A stretch of DNA of 64,000 nucleotides from CAZWAP01 sp964632005 (GCA_964632005.1 CAZWAP010000009.1:1-64000), one strand, 5' to 3'; counted from the stretch's first letter, positions 52,942 to 63,622 are shown. Made by a program: numbers and translations. The notes: generated by a model from the sequence alone, not told the origin.

Positions 52942-55900
52942 TTAATTGATGCCCAGCGCTTCCTTGATGGCAGCTTCTTTCTTGGCCTCGGCTTCCTTTG
53001 CCTCGATCACTTCGCCGGCCTCAACGAACTCCTTGGGCAGAGGTGCCTCGACAAGGTGCTTGACCTTCATATCCAAATAGGGCTTGAAGGCCGTCCCGGC
53101 CGGTATAAGGTGCCCAAGTATAACATTTTCTTTCAGGCCGTGCAACTCGTCGGTCTTGCCGGCCAAGGCCGCCTCCGTAAGGACCTTCGTGGTCTCCTGG
53201 AAACTCGCGGCGGCAATGAAGCTCTCGGACCACAACGAGGCCTTGGTAATACCGAGCAGCAGGGTGTGTGCCGTGGCAGGCTTCGCCTTCTTACCTTTGG
53301 CAGGCGTCCCCCCGATCATCTCAACCTTCTCGTTCTTGGCCGCAAGTTCTTTCTTGTCGATGATTTGTCCGACCTCCAGCTCGGTAACGTCCCCGGGGTC
53401 AACGATTTTGACGCTGTTGGTCAACCTTTCGTTCTCTTTCCTGAATGCGAACTTGTCAACGACCTCGCCGGGCAGGAAAGAGCTGTCCCCCACCGACTCT
53501 ATCTCGACCTTGCGCATCATCTGGGCACAGATGATTTCGATATGCTTGTCGTTGATGTTGACGTTCTGGGAGCGATAGACGTTCTGAATCTCCGAAATCA
53601 GGTAGCGCTGCAGGGCTTCTTCGCCCTTGATCCGCAGGATGTCGTGGGGCACCAGCGGGCCGTCGGACAGGGCGTCGCCGGCCTCGGCAAAGTCGCCGGT
53701 ATGGACGTTGAGGTGTCTATCCCTGGGGACGTGGTGCTCCTTCTCCATCCCGCTTTCACTGCGGATGATGATCGTCATCTTCCCTTTGCGCTTATCGCTC
53801 CGCAGTTCAACGCGTCCGCTGATTTTGGCCATAGCGGCCGGGTCCTTCGGCTTTCTGGCCTCGAAAACCTCGGTAACCCTCGGCAGGCCGCCGGTTATAT
53901 CCTGCGTGCCTCCTGTAGCCCGCGGTTGATGCGCAAGAAGCTGGCCCGCCTGAACCTTCTGTCCTTCAACCACCTCGATTCTGGCGCCGGCCGGCAGGTA
54001 GTGCACGTCAAGTATCTTGCCCTTGTCGTCCTCGATGATGATCTGGGGGTGCTTATCTCCCTTGTGCTCGATGACGACAGGCTTGCTGACCTGGCCTTTG
54101 CGCTCCTCCTCGATGTTGATGGTTTCGCCCTCAATGATGTCAACAAACCCTATAACACCGCTGACCTCGGCCAGGATGGGGGTGCGGTGCGGGTCCCACC
54201 TGAACAGGGGCGTGTTGGCCTTGACGGCCTGGCCGTCCTCAACCAACACAACGGCACCGTAGGGCACCTTAAACCTGTCGAGTTCGCGGTCTTTCTCGTC
54301 CAGCAGCGCGATTTCCCCGTTTCGCTTGAGGGCGACGACCTCGGTCGAAGCGTCCCCGCGCTTGACCGAGACGGCGTTAATGTCGCGATACTGCACCTTG
54401 CCGTCGTAGGTGGCGTCCTGCTGGCGTTCGAGTATGGCCCTGGAAGCAACTCCGCCCGTGTGGAAGGTCCGCAGGGTGAGCTGGGTGCCCGGCTCACCAA
54501 TGGACTGGGCCGCCACGATTCCGACTGCCGAGCCTTCCTCGACCAATCGGCCGGTACTCATATCCCAGCCGTAGCACTTCGCACATACGCCGAACGGACT
54601 GTCACAGGTCAGCGGGCTCCTGACCCTGATCGCATCCAGGCCCAGGGCTTCGATCTTGGCGGCGGCTTCAGGGGTGATAACCTCGTTTTCCCGCACAATC
54701 ATCTCATCGGTTATCGGATTGCGGATATTGTCCCTGGCGGTCCTGCCGATGATCAACTGCGACAGAGGCACGTCAACCTGGTCACCCCGGCTGACCACGC
54801 TTTTGGTGATGCCCTGAAGTGTCTGGCAGTCACGCTCGATGATGATGACGTTCTGGGCGACGTCGATAAGCTTGCGGGTGAGATACCCCGAGTTTGCGGT
54901 CTTCAGCGCGGTATCTGCCAGACCCTTGCGGGCGCCGTGCGTGGAACTGAAGTACTCCAGGACGCTCAAACCCTCGCGAAAATTGGATTTGATTGGCGTC
55001 TCGATGATCTCTCCGCTGGGCTTGGCCATCAGGGCCCGCATCCCGGCCAACTGCTGTATCTGGTCAACGCTCCCTCTGGCACCTGAATCGCTCATAAGGT
55101 ATATGGGATTGAGGTAGGGCGTGCCGTCGTCGGTTGTATCCTCCTTGAGACCCCGCATCATCTCGCTGGTGACGGCCACGCGAGCATTGGTCCAGGCGTC
55201 GATCACCTGATTATACCTTTCGCCTTCGGTCAGAACGCCCTCGTTGTAATTCTTCTGGATCTTGGCGACCTTTTTCTCGGCCTCTTCGATGATCTGCTGC
55301 TTTCTCGCCGGTATCTTCAGGTCAGTCACGCCGAAGCTCAGGCCCGCAAGCGTCGCATATCTAAAGCCCAGATCTTTTATCCTGTCCAGCAGGTCAACCG
55401 TTGCAGCCGAACCGGCAAACTCGAAGCAATCACTAATGACCTGGCTGAGCTTGTTCTGGGCCATCGTTTCGTTATAGAACGGCATCCCCTCCGGAAGTAT
55501 GTCATTGAAGATGCACCTTCCGACAGTTGTCTCGATCGTTGCGGGCTTCGGCTGATCTTGCATCGAGCCCGGCGAGGCTGTCCGATCTGCTGCGATCCTC
55601 TTGGCGATGCGGACCTTGATCCTTTCGTGCAATCCAATCTTGCCGGTCTCATACGCCATCATCGCCTCAAAGGTGTCTCTAAAGAGAGGGACCTTCGCTT
55701 TCTCCGGCTCGGGCGGAAGCGACCGCGGGTCGAAGTACGTTAAATAGTAGTTGCCCATCACCATATCCTGGGACGGCCCAACCATCGGCGAGCCGTTTGC
55801 CGGCGAAAAGATGTTGGCGACGGTCATCATAAGTACGTGGGTCTCGGCCTGAGCTTCGATGCTCAAAGGCAAATGAACCGCCATCTGGTCGCCGTCAAAA

Positions 55901-57264
55901 TCCGCGTTGAAGCCCTTGCAGGCCAGAGGATGAAGCATTATCGCGTTGCCCTCCACCAGGACCGGCTCAAAGGCCTGGATGCCCATCCGATGAAGCGTCG
56001 GCGCACGGTTGAGCAAGACCGGGTGCTGGTGTATCACCTCCTCGAGAATATCCCAGACCTGCTCGTCCCGCCGCTCGATCATCCTCTTGGCGCTCTTGAT
56101 GGTATCTGCCAGCCCATGCTGCTTGAGCTTGCGGATGATGAACGGCTGGTACAGCTCCAGCGCGATTTTCTTGGGCAGCCCGCACTGGTAGAGCTTGAGG
56201 TTGGGTCCCACCACAATAACCGAACGGGCCGAGTAATCCACACGCTTGCCTAACAGGTTCTCGCGAAACCTGCCCTGCTTGCCCTTGATCATATCGGTCA
56301 GGGATTTCAGAGCCCGGTTGTTGCTGCCGAGAACCGGCCTTCTACAACGCCCGTTATCCAGCAGCGAATCCACGGCCTGCTGGAGCATCCTCTTTTCGTT
56401 TCTAATTATTACGTCGGGAGCGTTGAGGTCGATGAGTTTCTTGAGCCGGTTGTTCCGGTTGATGATACGCCGATACAGGTCGTTCAGGTCGCTGGTGGCG
56501 AAGTTATCCCTTTCCAGCAGGACCAGCGGCCTTAGGTCCGGCGGGATCACGGGGATAACCTCGAGCACCATCCACTCGGGCTTGTTGTTGCTGTTCTTGA
56601 TTTCGTTGACGATCTTGAGACGCTTGGTCAGGTCCTGGATTTTCTGCTTACTGTTGGTCTTTGTAATGGCCTGCCTGAGCTCCACGCCGAGGGCATCGAG
56701 GTCGAGATTCATCAGCAGCGCCTTGATCGCCTCGGCGCCCATAGAGGCCTTGAACGCGCTTCCGTACTTCTTCGTGGCTTCGCGGAATTCCTCTTCGCTG
56801 AGCAACTGCCCGACCTTCAACGGGCTCTGACCGGCGTCGGTTACGACGTAGTCCTGGAAGTAGATGATCTTCTCCAGGTCGGAGCCCTTCATCGCCAGCA
56901 GCGTGCCGAGCCGATTGGGGATGGCCTTGAAGAACCATATATGAACCACCGGCGCGGCAAGGTTGATGTGCCCCATTCTCTTCCGCCGAACCCGACTGTG
57001 CGTTACCTTTACCCCGCAACGATCACAGATAATGCCCTTGAACTTGGTGCCCTTGTACTTACCGCAGGCGCACTCCCAGTCCCTTTCAGGCCCGAATATC
57101 CGCTCGCAGAACAATCCATCCTTCTCGGGGCGATAGGTCCGGTAGTTGATCGTCTCGGGCTTGCGTACCTCGCCGAAAGACCAACTGCGAATGTCGTTGG
57201 GACTGGCCAGCGAAATCTTGACCGAGCCGTAATCGTTTATTCGATCGTATATATTTCCTAACAT
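52942..57264 (-). CDS. rpoC: RNA polymerase beta' subunit
   Basis: Catalytic subunit of RNA polymerase, 1440 residues. The magnesium-binding NADFDGDQMAVHLPL is intact (about 450). Zinc site 1 CACGKYKGTKFKGIICDRCG (about 65-85) and zinc site 2 (CDSPFGVCAKCYG, with an upstream Cys in RDCQTLQG) are present, as is the trigger-loop / bridge-helix region GSRGSVDQIQQLAGMRALM-like. It follows rpoB after 37 bp. Confidence 0.98.
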   Translation of the reverse strand: MLGNIYDRINDYGSVKISLASPNDIRSWSFGEVRKPETINYRTYRPEKDGLFCERIFGPERDWECACGKYKGTKFKGIICDRCGVKVTHSRVRRKRMGHINLAAPVVHIWFFKAIPNRLGTLLAMKGSDLEKIIYFQDYVVTDAGQSPLKVGQLLSEEEFREATKKYGSAFKASMGAEAIKALLMNLDLDALGVELRQAITKTNSKQKIQDLTKRLKIVNEIKNSNNKPEWMVLEVIPVIPPDLRPLVLLERDNFATSDLNDLYRRIINRNNRLKKLIDLNAPDVIIRNEKRMLQQAVDSLLDNGRCRRPVLGSNNRALKSLTDMIKGKQGRFRENLLGKRVDYSARSVIVVGPNLKLYQCGLPKKIALELYQPFIIRKLKQHGLADTIKSAKRMIERRDEQVWDILEEVIHQHPVLLNRAPTLHRMGIQAFEPVLVEGNAIMLHPLACKGFNADFDGDQMAVHLPLSIEAQAETHVLMMTVANIFSPANGSPMVGPSQDMVMGNYYLTYFDPRSLPPEPEKAKVPLFRDTFEAMMAYETGKIGLHERIKVRIAKRIAADRTASPGSMQDQPKPATIETTVGRCIFNDILPEGMPFYNETMAQNKLSQVISDCFEFAGSAATVDLLDRIKDLGFRYATLAGLSFGVTDLKIPARKQQIIEEAEKKVAKIQKNYNEGVLTEGERYNQVIDAWTNARVAVTSEMMRGLKEDTTDDGTPYLNPIYLMSDSGARGSVDQIQQLAGMRALMAKPSGEIIETPIKSNFREGLSVLEYFSSTHGARKGLADTALKTANSGYLTRKLIDVAQNVIIIERDCQTLQGITKSVVSRGDQVDVPLSQLIIGRTARDNIRNPITDEMIVRENEVITPEAAAKIEALGLDAIRVRSPLTCDSPFGVCAKCYGWDMSTGRLVEEGSAVGIVAAQSIGEPGTQLTLRTFHTGGVASRAILERQQDATYDGKVQYRDINAVSVKRGDASTEVVALKRNGEIALLDEKDRELDRFKVPYGAVVLVEDGQAVKANTPLFRWDPHRTPILAEVSGVIGFVDIIEGETINIEEERKGQVSKPVVIEHKGDKHPQIIIEDDKGKILDVHYLPAGARIEVVEGQKVQAGQLLAHQPRATGGTQDITGGLPRVTEVFEARKPKDPAAMAKISGRVELRSDKRKGKMTIIIRSESGMEKEHHVPRDRHLNVHTGDFAEAGDALSDGPLVPHDILRIKGEEALQRYLISEIQNVYRSQNVNINDKHIEIICAQMMRKVEIESVGDSSFLPGEVVDKFAFRKENERLTNSVKIVDPGDVTELEVGQIIDKKELAAKNEKVEMIGGTPAKGKKAKPATAHTLLLGITKASLWSESFIAAASFQETTKVLTEAALAGKTDELHGLKENVILGHLIPAGTAFKPYLDMKVKHLVEAPLPKEFVEAGEVIEAKEAEAKKEAAIKEALGIN

Positions 57265-57301
57265 ATAAGGCCCCCTGCAATAGACACCTTAATAGTCGTG
57301 C

Positions 57302-60300
57302 TTACAAAACCGTGCTTCCCAGGCGCTTCTTCTCAAGCTGTATGTTCAATCCCAGGCCCCTTATCTCATTGCACAGGACGTCGAAGGACAGCGGTGTCCC
57401 CGCCTCGAGCATATTCTGGCCCTTGACCATCGATTCATATATCTTCGTTCGACCCTCGACGTCGTCGCTCTTGACCGTGAGCATTTCCTGAAGGGTGTAC
57501 GCGGCCCCGTATCCCTCCAACGCCCAGACCTCCATTTCACCAAACCTCTGGCCGCCGGTCCTGGCCTTGCCCCCCAGGGGCTGCTGTGTGATAAGGCTGT
57601 AAGGCCCGGTTGACCTGGCGTGAATCTTATCATCAACCAGATGGTGCAGCTTCATCATATAGATATAGCCTATGGTCGCGCACTGGTCGAACGGTTCTCC
57701 GGTCCTGCCGTCGTACAACTGCGTCTTGAGCGTCTTCGGAATCGTCACGAAAAACTCGTCCGCTCGCGGAGCCTCACGCTTTTCTTCAAGCTCAGCCCTT
57801 CTGGCAGCTACAGCCTCGTTGGCTTCCTCCGTCAATCTCTGGATGTCTTCCTCCGTGGCCCCGTCGAAGACGGGCGTTATCGCGTTGAATCCCAGCACCT
57901 TCGCGACCCACCCGAGATGGGTCTCGAGAATCTGCCCCACGTTCATCCTGCTCGGTACACCGAGTGGATTGAGCAATATGTCCAGGGGCGTGCCGTCTTC
58001 GAGGAAAGGCATATCCTCTTCAGGTAGTATCTTGGCGATTACACCCTTATTGCCGTGTCGGCCGGCCATTTTGTCGCCTATCGACAACGTGCGCTTGATT
58101 GCCACATAGACCTTCACCATCTGGAGCACGCCGCTGGGCAGCTCGTCGCCGTGTTTGAGGATATCGATACGGCGTTTCTTCTCCTCCTGGAGTTCGGTGA
58201 TCTTGACCCAGTATTTGTCCACGAGCTTCTGGACCTGATCACGAACCGAGGCGGGCTTGACCCACTTGATGTCGAAGTTCTCGATCTGCTCGTAGATAAC
58301 TTCGTCATCGTCGCTGGCCCCGACCTTCTGGCGCGTCGACGGATCGACGATGCTCACCTCGAACTTCTTGTGAATCCCCTCGATCATCTGCCGGAATGCC
58401 GTGCACTCCTTGGCGACCATCTCCCGCTCGTATTCCTTGATCTGGGCCGCCAACTGCTTTTTCTGCTCCTCGGTGCCGGCCCCGCGCCTCGTGAAACGCT
58501 CGGTCTTTATTACCACCCCCTCGTAGCCGCTGGGCAGCTCAAGAGAATCATTCTTTACATCCTCGCCGGCCCTTCCGAATATCGCGTGGAGAAGCTTTTC
58601 TTCGGGCGTAAGCTCGGTCTTGCTCTTCGGAACCACCTTGCCGACGAGAATATCACCCGGGCAGACCCGCGTCCCCTCGCGGACTACGCCGTGCTCATCG
58701 AGATTGCGCAGCGCCTTTTCGCTGACGTTGGGGATGTCGCGGGTAAACTCCTCCTTGCCCAGCCGGGTCTCGCGGACCTCGGCAGTGAACTCGTCGATGT
58801 GAATACTTGTGAAGCTGTCATTCTTGCAGAGTTTTTCGCTGACGATGATGGCGTCCTCGAAGTTGTAACCGTCGAAGGAAACAAAACCCACCAGGACGTT
58901 CTTTCCCAGGGCCAGGACGCCGTCGGCCGTGCCGCCACCATCGGCGATTATCTGCCCTCTTGCGACCCTATCGCCGAGTTTAACTATGGGCTTCTGGTTG
59001 AGACAGGTCCTCTCGTTCAGGCCGACAAATTTCGCGAGCTTATACTCGTCTGTATGGTTGATGACTATCCTGGTGGCATCGACGGCGGTAACGGTGCCGC
59101 CGCTCTTTGCCCGGACAACCATACTCGAGTTCCTCCCGACGACCTCTTCCATCCCCGTGCCGACCAGCGGCGGCTCGGTCTTGAGCAGAGGGACAGCCTG
59201 TCGCTGCATGTTGGAGCCCATCAGGGCCCTGTTTGCGTCATCGTGCTCAAGGAACGGGATCAACGAGGCCGAGACGCCGACGATCTGCTTGGGTGAAATA
59301 TCGACATAGTCCACGTTCTTGCTGTCGACGTGAGCCAGTTCGCCCGACTTGCGAGCCAGGACCATGCCCTTGCGAAGCTTCCCAGTATCCGGGTCGATGA
59401 TGCTTGGGGGAGCAAATATAGCCTTCATCTCCTCGTCGGCCCGCAGATAATCCACCTCGTCGGTTACCTTGCCGCCCTTGACCTTGCGATACGGAGTCAG
59501 CAGAAAGCCGTACTCGTCGATCGTCGCAAATATCGCCAGCGAGGCGATCAGGCCGATATTAGTTCCTTCGGGCGTTTCGATCGGGCAGATTCTCCCGTAG
59601 TGGCTGATATGCACATCGCGGACCTCAAAGCCGGCCCGCCTCCTGTTGAGGCCGCCTGGGCCGAGCGCCGAGAGCCGTCTCTCGTGTGTCAGCTGGCTCA
59701 GAGCATTTGTCTGGTCCACAACCTGGCTGAGCTCGCCCCGGCCAAAGAAGTAGTTAATGCTGCTGGAGACGCTCTTGGAATTGACCAGGTCCGCGATCCT
59801 TGGCAGCTCTTCGGCATCCCTTTTCATGCTCATCCGCTCCTGCACCGTCTTGCGGAGCTTGAGCAGCCCCTTGCGGATCTCGTCAGAAGCGAGCTCGTCG
59901 ATGGTTCGCAGTCTTCGATTACCAAGGTGGTCGATGTCATCGATCTGCCCCTGGTTATTCCGCAGGCCGATTATGTACTTCATCGTGTTGAGGAAGTCCT
60001 CGGGGCGGAGCGTCATTTCGTTCTCGTCGATGGACTGCCCGAACTTGCGGTTGAGCCTGAACCTGCCGACCTTTCCGAGACGATAGCGGTTGGAATCGAA
60101 GAATTTCTCGGCGAAGAACGTCCTGGCCTTTTCCTGGTTGGGTGGATTACCGGGCCGGAGCCTCATATAGAATTTCAACAGGGCCTGCTCGTGACTCTGG
60201 CAGTCGTCCTCGGCGAGGGTGTTCAGGATCAACGCGTCACGGACACCCTCGATGACTTCGATCTCCACCGAGGACTTTCTGGCCTTCTTGCTTTTACCCT

Positions 60301-61108
60301 TTGTGCTCTTCGATTGCGCCAGGGCGGCCTGGATAATGGAAACCCTGTCGCTGAGCTGAGCACCGGCTTTTACAATAACCTCCCCGGTCTCGGGCTCTAC
60401 GATAGGCTCGACGGCCCACATTGTCGGCGTCAGCTTGTTCAGAGGAACCTTCTTGGTCTGGTAGAACACCCGTAAGATACTCTCGGTGGTCCCGTACTCC
60501 GGGTCGATCGCCCGCAGAAATACGGTCGCCGGTATCTTGCTGGACTGGTCTATCTTCACCACAAGGATATCCTTGTGGGTGACGCCTATCTCAATCCAAC
60601 TGCCTCTTTCAGGTATTATTCTGCCGCCGTGCAGCACCCGGTCGCCCTCTTTGCTCTCGATGAGAAAATCGACACCGGGACTGCGGTGCAGCTGGCTTAC
60701 GATGACCCGGATGGCACCGTTGATAATGAATTCCCCGCCGCCGATCATAACAGGCACTTCACCGATGTACATAGCCTGTTCAGTGGAATCCTCGCTGTCT
60801 CTGGTCCTGAGCCTGCAGTGGATCTTGAGCGGGTAGCCGTAGGTCAGGCGCAGTTGCCGGCATTGAGTGGGTGTGTAATGCGGCTTCTCCAGCTCGTAAT
60901 AAAGATATTCCAGCGTCATGCTCTTGTCGTAGCTCTCGATGGGGAATATCTCCTGGAAGAGGGCCTCGAGACCAACACACTTTCTTCTGGTCGGCGCCGT
61001 GTCCTTCTGCAGAAACAGCTCGTAACTTTTCCTTTGTATCTGGACCAAGTCCGGTATATTCACGGCGTCCAGGACTTTGCCAAAATTACGAACAGTTCGT
61101 AAGACCAT
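57302..61108 (-). CDS. rpoB: RNA polymerase beta subunit
   Basis: 1268 residues. The rifampicin pocket is readable as GELSQVVDQTNALSQLTHER then RLSALGPGGL; the Asp, His and Ser positions targeted by resistance mutations are all wild type, with small substitutions elsewhere relative to E. coli. The active-site KMAGRHGNKGVIAKILP segment is intact. It starts MVLRTVRNFGKVLD, 70 bp after rplL. Confidence 0.98.
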   Translation of the reverse strand: MVLRTVRNFGKVLDAVNIPDLVQIQRKSYELFLQKDTAPTRRKCVGLEALFQEIFPIESYDKSMTLEYLYYELEKPHYTPTQCRQLRLTYGYPLKIHCRLRTRDSEDSTEQAMYIGEVPVMIGGGEFIINGAIRVIVSQLHRSPGVDFLIESKEGDRVLHGGRIIPERGSWIEIGVTHKDILVVKIDQSSKIPATVFLRAIDPEYGTTESILRVFYQTKKVPLNKLTPTMWAVEPIVEPETGEVIVKAGAQLSDRVSIIQAALAQSKSTKGKSKKARKSSVEIEVIEGVRDALILNTLAEDDCQSHEQALLKFYMRLRPGNPPNQEKARTFFAEKFFDSNRYRLGKVGRFRLNRKFGQSIDENEMTLRPEDFLNTMKYIIGLRNNQGQIDDIDHLGNRRLRTIDELASDEIRKGLLKLRKTVQERMSMKRDAEELPRIADLVNSKSVSSSINYFFGRGELSQVVDQTNALSQLTHERRLSALGPGGLNRRRAGFEVRDVHISHYGRICPIETPEGTNIGLIASLAIFATIDEYGFLLTPYRKVKGGKVTDEVDYLRADEEMKAIFAPPSIIDPDTGKLRKGMVLARKSGELAHVDSKNVDYVDISPKQIVGVSASLIPFLEHDDANRALMGSNMQRQAVPLLKTEPPLVGTGMEEVVGRNSSMVVRAKSGGTVTAVDATRIVINHTDEYKLAKFVGLNERTCLNQKPIVKLGDRVARGQIIADGGGTADGVLALGKNVLVGFVSFDGYNFEDAIIVSEKLCKNDSFTSIHIDEFTAEVRETRLGKEEFTRDIPNVSEKALRNLDEHGVVREGTRVCPGDILVGKVVPKSKTELTPEEKLLHAIFGRAGEDVKNDSLELPSGYEGVVIKTERFTRRGAGTEEQKKQLAAQIKEYEREMVAKECTAFRQMIEGIHKKFEVSIVDPSTRQKVGASDDDEVIYEQIENFDIKWVKPASVRDQVQKLVDKYWVKITELQEEKKRRIDILKHGDELPSGVLQMVKVYVAIKRTLSIGDKMAGRHGNKGVIAKILPEEDMPFLEDGTPLDILLNPLGVPSRMNVGQILETHLGWVAKVLGFNAITPVFDGATEEDIQRLTEEANEAVAARRAELEEKREAPRADEFFVTIPKTLKTQLYDGRTGEPFDQCATIGYIYMMKLHHLVDDKIHARSTGPYSLITQQPLGGKARTGGQRFGEMEVWALEGYGAAYTLQEMLTVKSDDVEGRTKIYESMVKGQNMLEAGTPLSFDVLCNEIRGLGLNIQLEKKRLGSTVL

Positions 61109-61178
61109 TTGATGCTCCCTTCAAGTGCCAGCAGGATACTGCATCTGCCTTATGTTACGCGCGGCGCGCCAGAGCCGG

Positions 61179-61670
61179 TCAGGCCAGTTCCACGACCGCG
61201 CCGGCGGCCTCGAGCTGTTTCTTGGCGGCCTCGGCCTCTTCTTTGCTGAGTCCCTCCTTGACGGGCTTGGGCGCACCGTCAACAAGCTCTTTTGCCTCCT
61301 TAAGCCCCAACCCGGTCAGGGCTCTAACCTCTTTGATGACCTGAATCTTCTTGTCCCCGAATTCCTTCAATATAACGTCGAAGGTACTCTTCTCCTCCTG
61401 CTCCTCGGCTGGCCCCTGCGCAGCCGGACCCGCAACCATCACGGCCGCGCCGCTGGCCGGCTCTATGCCGTATTCTTCCTTGAGATAGTCGCCGAGTTCC
61501 TTGGCCTGCATAAGCGTCAGGCCGACTATCTTGTCACCGAGTTTTTTTATCTCGCTGCTCCACTTCTTGGGGCCCGCTTGGTCCTTCTTGGCCTCCTCGG
61601 CGGCCTGCCCCTGGCCCTTCTCTTCCGCTTCTTGGACTTTTTCGGATTGCTTTACCTGTTCTTCTGCCAT
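61179..61670 (-). CDS. rplL: Ribosomal protein L7/L12 with N-terminal extension
   Basis: Stalk protein recruiting translation GTPases, 163 residues against about 120-130 normally. The first 35 residues are charged and Gln/Glu/Lys/Ala-rich, before the usual IKKLGDKIVGLTLMQAKELG dimer domain. The flexible hinge and the C-terminal domain (FDVILKEFGDKKIQVIKEVR to the end) are complete. Confidence 0.96.
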   Translation of the reverse strand: MAEEQVKQSEKVQEAEEKGQGQAAEEAKKDQAGPKKWSSEIKKLGDKIVGLTLMQAKELGDYLKEEYGIEPASGAAVMVAGPAAQGPAEEQEEKSTFDVILKEFGDKKIQVIKEVRALTGLGLKEAKELVDGAPKPVKEGLSKEEAEAAKKQLEAAGAVVELA

Positions 61671-61808
61671 CTCACGTCAACTCCCATATCTCAATGCCTG
61701 GTGGTAGCCGAAACTCCGTCGTTTCGTTTAACCCATCACAGGGGCAGCCACGCAAGCAACACTAATGTTCCATCAAAGATCGTCACCCCGAACAACCCGC
61801 TGGCGCGA

Positions 61809-62342
61809 TCACGCAGCCTGTTTTTCATTCTTCTCGGTAATGGTCTTTATGCAGCCGGCAATCAGGCTGGCTGGCCCGTTCCCCACTGCAGCCAGGGCTG
61901 CGGCAGGCGACTGAATCAAGGCGGCGATTTGCCCGAGCAGTTCCATCCGCGTCGGCATCTTTGCAATCTTCTCAGCCCCCTTGGCATCTACGGCCGCTCC
62001 ATCAACGAAAGCGCCCTTGAGCTCGATCACGGGAATCTTCTTCGCCCAGGCGGCAACTTCCTTGGCCACGTCCACAATGCTGTCGCCGCCGTAGGCGACC
62101 GTGCACGGCCCGCTGAAAAGCTCGGCGGCAGAATCCATCTTCTGCGTGCCCAGGGCCCTCTTGAACAGCGTGTTGCGAACGACCAGCAGCTTGATCCCTT
62201 TTTGCTTGAGCTCGCCTCGCATCAGGTTGTTGTCAACCCCGCTGAGACCTTTTGTACTCAGGACAAGAAAGTCCCGAATACCGTCGTCGACGATCTTCTT
62301 TTCCAGCTCCGCCTGGAGCAGCTCCTTTACGTACTTGCTCAT
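61809..62342 (-). CDS. rplJ: Ribosomal protein L10
   Basis: Anchors the L7/L12 stalk to the large subunit, 177 residues. VKELLQAELEKKIVDDGIRD, LKQKGIKLLVVRNTLFKRAL and the C-terminal helix that holds L12 dimers (PTRMELLGQIAALIQSPAAA) are recognisable. The 138-bp gap to rplL may hold attenuation signals as in other bacteria. Confidence 0.95.
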   Translation of the reverse strand: MSKYVKELLQAELEKKIVDDGIRDFLVLSTKGLSGVDNNLMRGELKQKGIKLLVVRNTLFKRALGTQKMDSAAELFSGPCTVAYGGDSIVDVAKEVAAWAKKIPVIELKGAFVDGAAVDAKGAEKIAKMPTRMELLGQIAALIQSPAAALAAVGNGPASLIAGCIKTITEKNEKQAA

Positions 62343-62388
62343 TTGCCGTCTCTGGTAATAATTATTTCCGTTAACGTTGGGCCGCAGC

Positions 62389-63066
62389 CTAATACTCGAC
62401 TGTCACAGCCGGGCTCATCGTTGCCGAAATGCAGATCTTCTTGATGTACGTACCCTTGGCTGTGGCCGGTTTTATCTTTTTTATGTGGGCAATGAAGGCC
62501 TCGATATTCTCTTTGAGCTTCTGCGGCTCGAAGCTCTGCTTGCCAACGACCACGTGAACGTTGCCGCCGCCATCGTTTCTGAATTCCACCTTGCCGGCCT
62601 TGAACTCGGCTACGGCGGTGGCCACCTCGGTCGTCACCGTGCCGTTCTTCGGAGAGGGCATCTTGCCCTGGGGCCCCAGGATCCGCCCGAGCTTGCCGAC
62701 CTTGCCCATTACCTTCGGCGAGGCGACGGCCACGTCGAAATCGGTCCATCCGCCGGAGATCTTCTCTATAAGCTCATCGCAGCCGGCCTCAACAGCGCCG
62801 GCGTTCAACGCCGCCTCAACCTCGCTTTCCTCACAGAAGGCAATGACCCGCTTCTGCTTGCCCACGCCGTGAGGCAAAGATACCGAGCCGCGGACCAGCT
62901 GGTCGGCCTGCTTGGCGTCTATCCCAAGTTGCACGACACATTCGACACTCTGGTCGAACTTGACAGACCTGAACGCCGCTATCTTTTCGACGGCCTCATC
63001 CAGGCTCAACGGCCCCTTGCCGAGCTGCTCGGCCTCCTTCTTGTATCGCTTGCTTCTCAACCTCAT
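62389..63066 (-). CDS. rplA: Ribosomal protein L1
   Basis: Mobile L1-stalk protein and, in E. coli, repressor of the rplKA operon. 225 residues: RSKRYKKEAEQL start, VSLPHGVGKQKRVIAF, and GRILGPQGKMPSPKNGTVT are typical. It follows rplK after 47 bp. Confidence 0.97.
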   Translation of the reverse strand: MRLRSKRYKKEAEQLGKGPLSLDEAVEKIAAFRSVKFDQSVECVVQLGIDAKQADQLVRGSVSLPHGVGKQKRVIAFCEESEVEAALNAGAVEAGCDELIEKISGGWTDFDVAVASPKVMGKVGKLGRILGPQGKMPSPKNGTVTTEVATAVAEFKAGKVEFRNDGGGNVHVVVGKQSFEPQKLKENIEAFIAHIKKIKPATAKGTYIKKICISATMSPAVTVEY

Positions 63067-63113
63067 ATCTGGTTTCTCTCAACCCACACGGATTTTACTG
63101 CGATCGATCGTCG

Positions 63114-63542
63114 CTAATCGACTATCTCCACGCCCATGCTCCGGGCCGTGCCCTCGATGATCTTCTGGGCCTCGTCCAGATCGTAGGCGTTGAGGTCCTT
63201 GAACTTGGTCTCGGCGATCTTGCGCACCTGCTCGCTGGTGATCCTGCCGACCTTTTCCTTGTTCGGCACGCTGCTTCCCTTGGCGATCTCCGCGGCCTGC
63301 TTTATGAGCACGGCAGCCGGCGGACTCTTGACCTCGAAGCTGAAGCTCTTATCCGAGTACACACTTATTACAACCGGCACCGGGGTGCCGTTCAAATCCC
63401 TGGTTCGCTCGTTGAATTGCGAGACAAACTGCCCTATGTTAACCCCATGCTGTCCAAGGGCAGGACCTATCGGTGGCGCCGGCGTAGCCTGTCCGCCGGG
63501 CGCCTGCAACTTGATTTTAGTCAGTATCTCTTTTTTAGCCAT
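63114..63542 (-). CDS. rplK: Ribosomal protein L11
   Basis: GTPase-centre protein binding the thiostrepton region of 23S rRNA, 142 residues. KLQAPGGQATPAPPIGPALGQHGVNI and the C-terminal DLNAYDLDEAQKIIEGTARSMG are diagnostic. It follows nusG after 80 bp. Confidence 0.97.
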   Translation of the reverse strand: MAKKEILTKIKLQAPGGQATPAPPIGPALGQHGVNIGQFVSQFNERTRDLNGTPVPVVISVYSDKSFSFEVKSPPAAVLIKQAAEIAKGSSVPNKEKVGRITSEQVRKIAETKFKDLNAYDLDEAQKIIEGTARSMGVEIVD

Positions 63543-63622
63543 CGCTCACCTTTTGTTGGTTCCCCTCACTTGCCCAAAAACCAGCCTTCGCCCGAACAGG
63601 AGCTCAAACTCCGCCCCCGTAG

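Noticed and set aside
52888..55086. Very long plus-strand open frame opposite rpoC
   Set aside because: It is the mirror of rpoC codons in GC-rich DNA. Its translation has no family likeness, and rpoC is certain.
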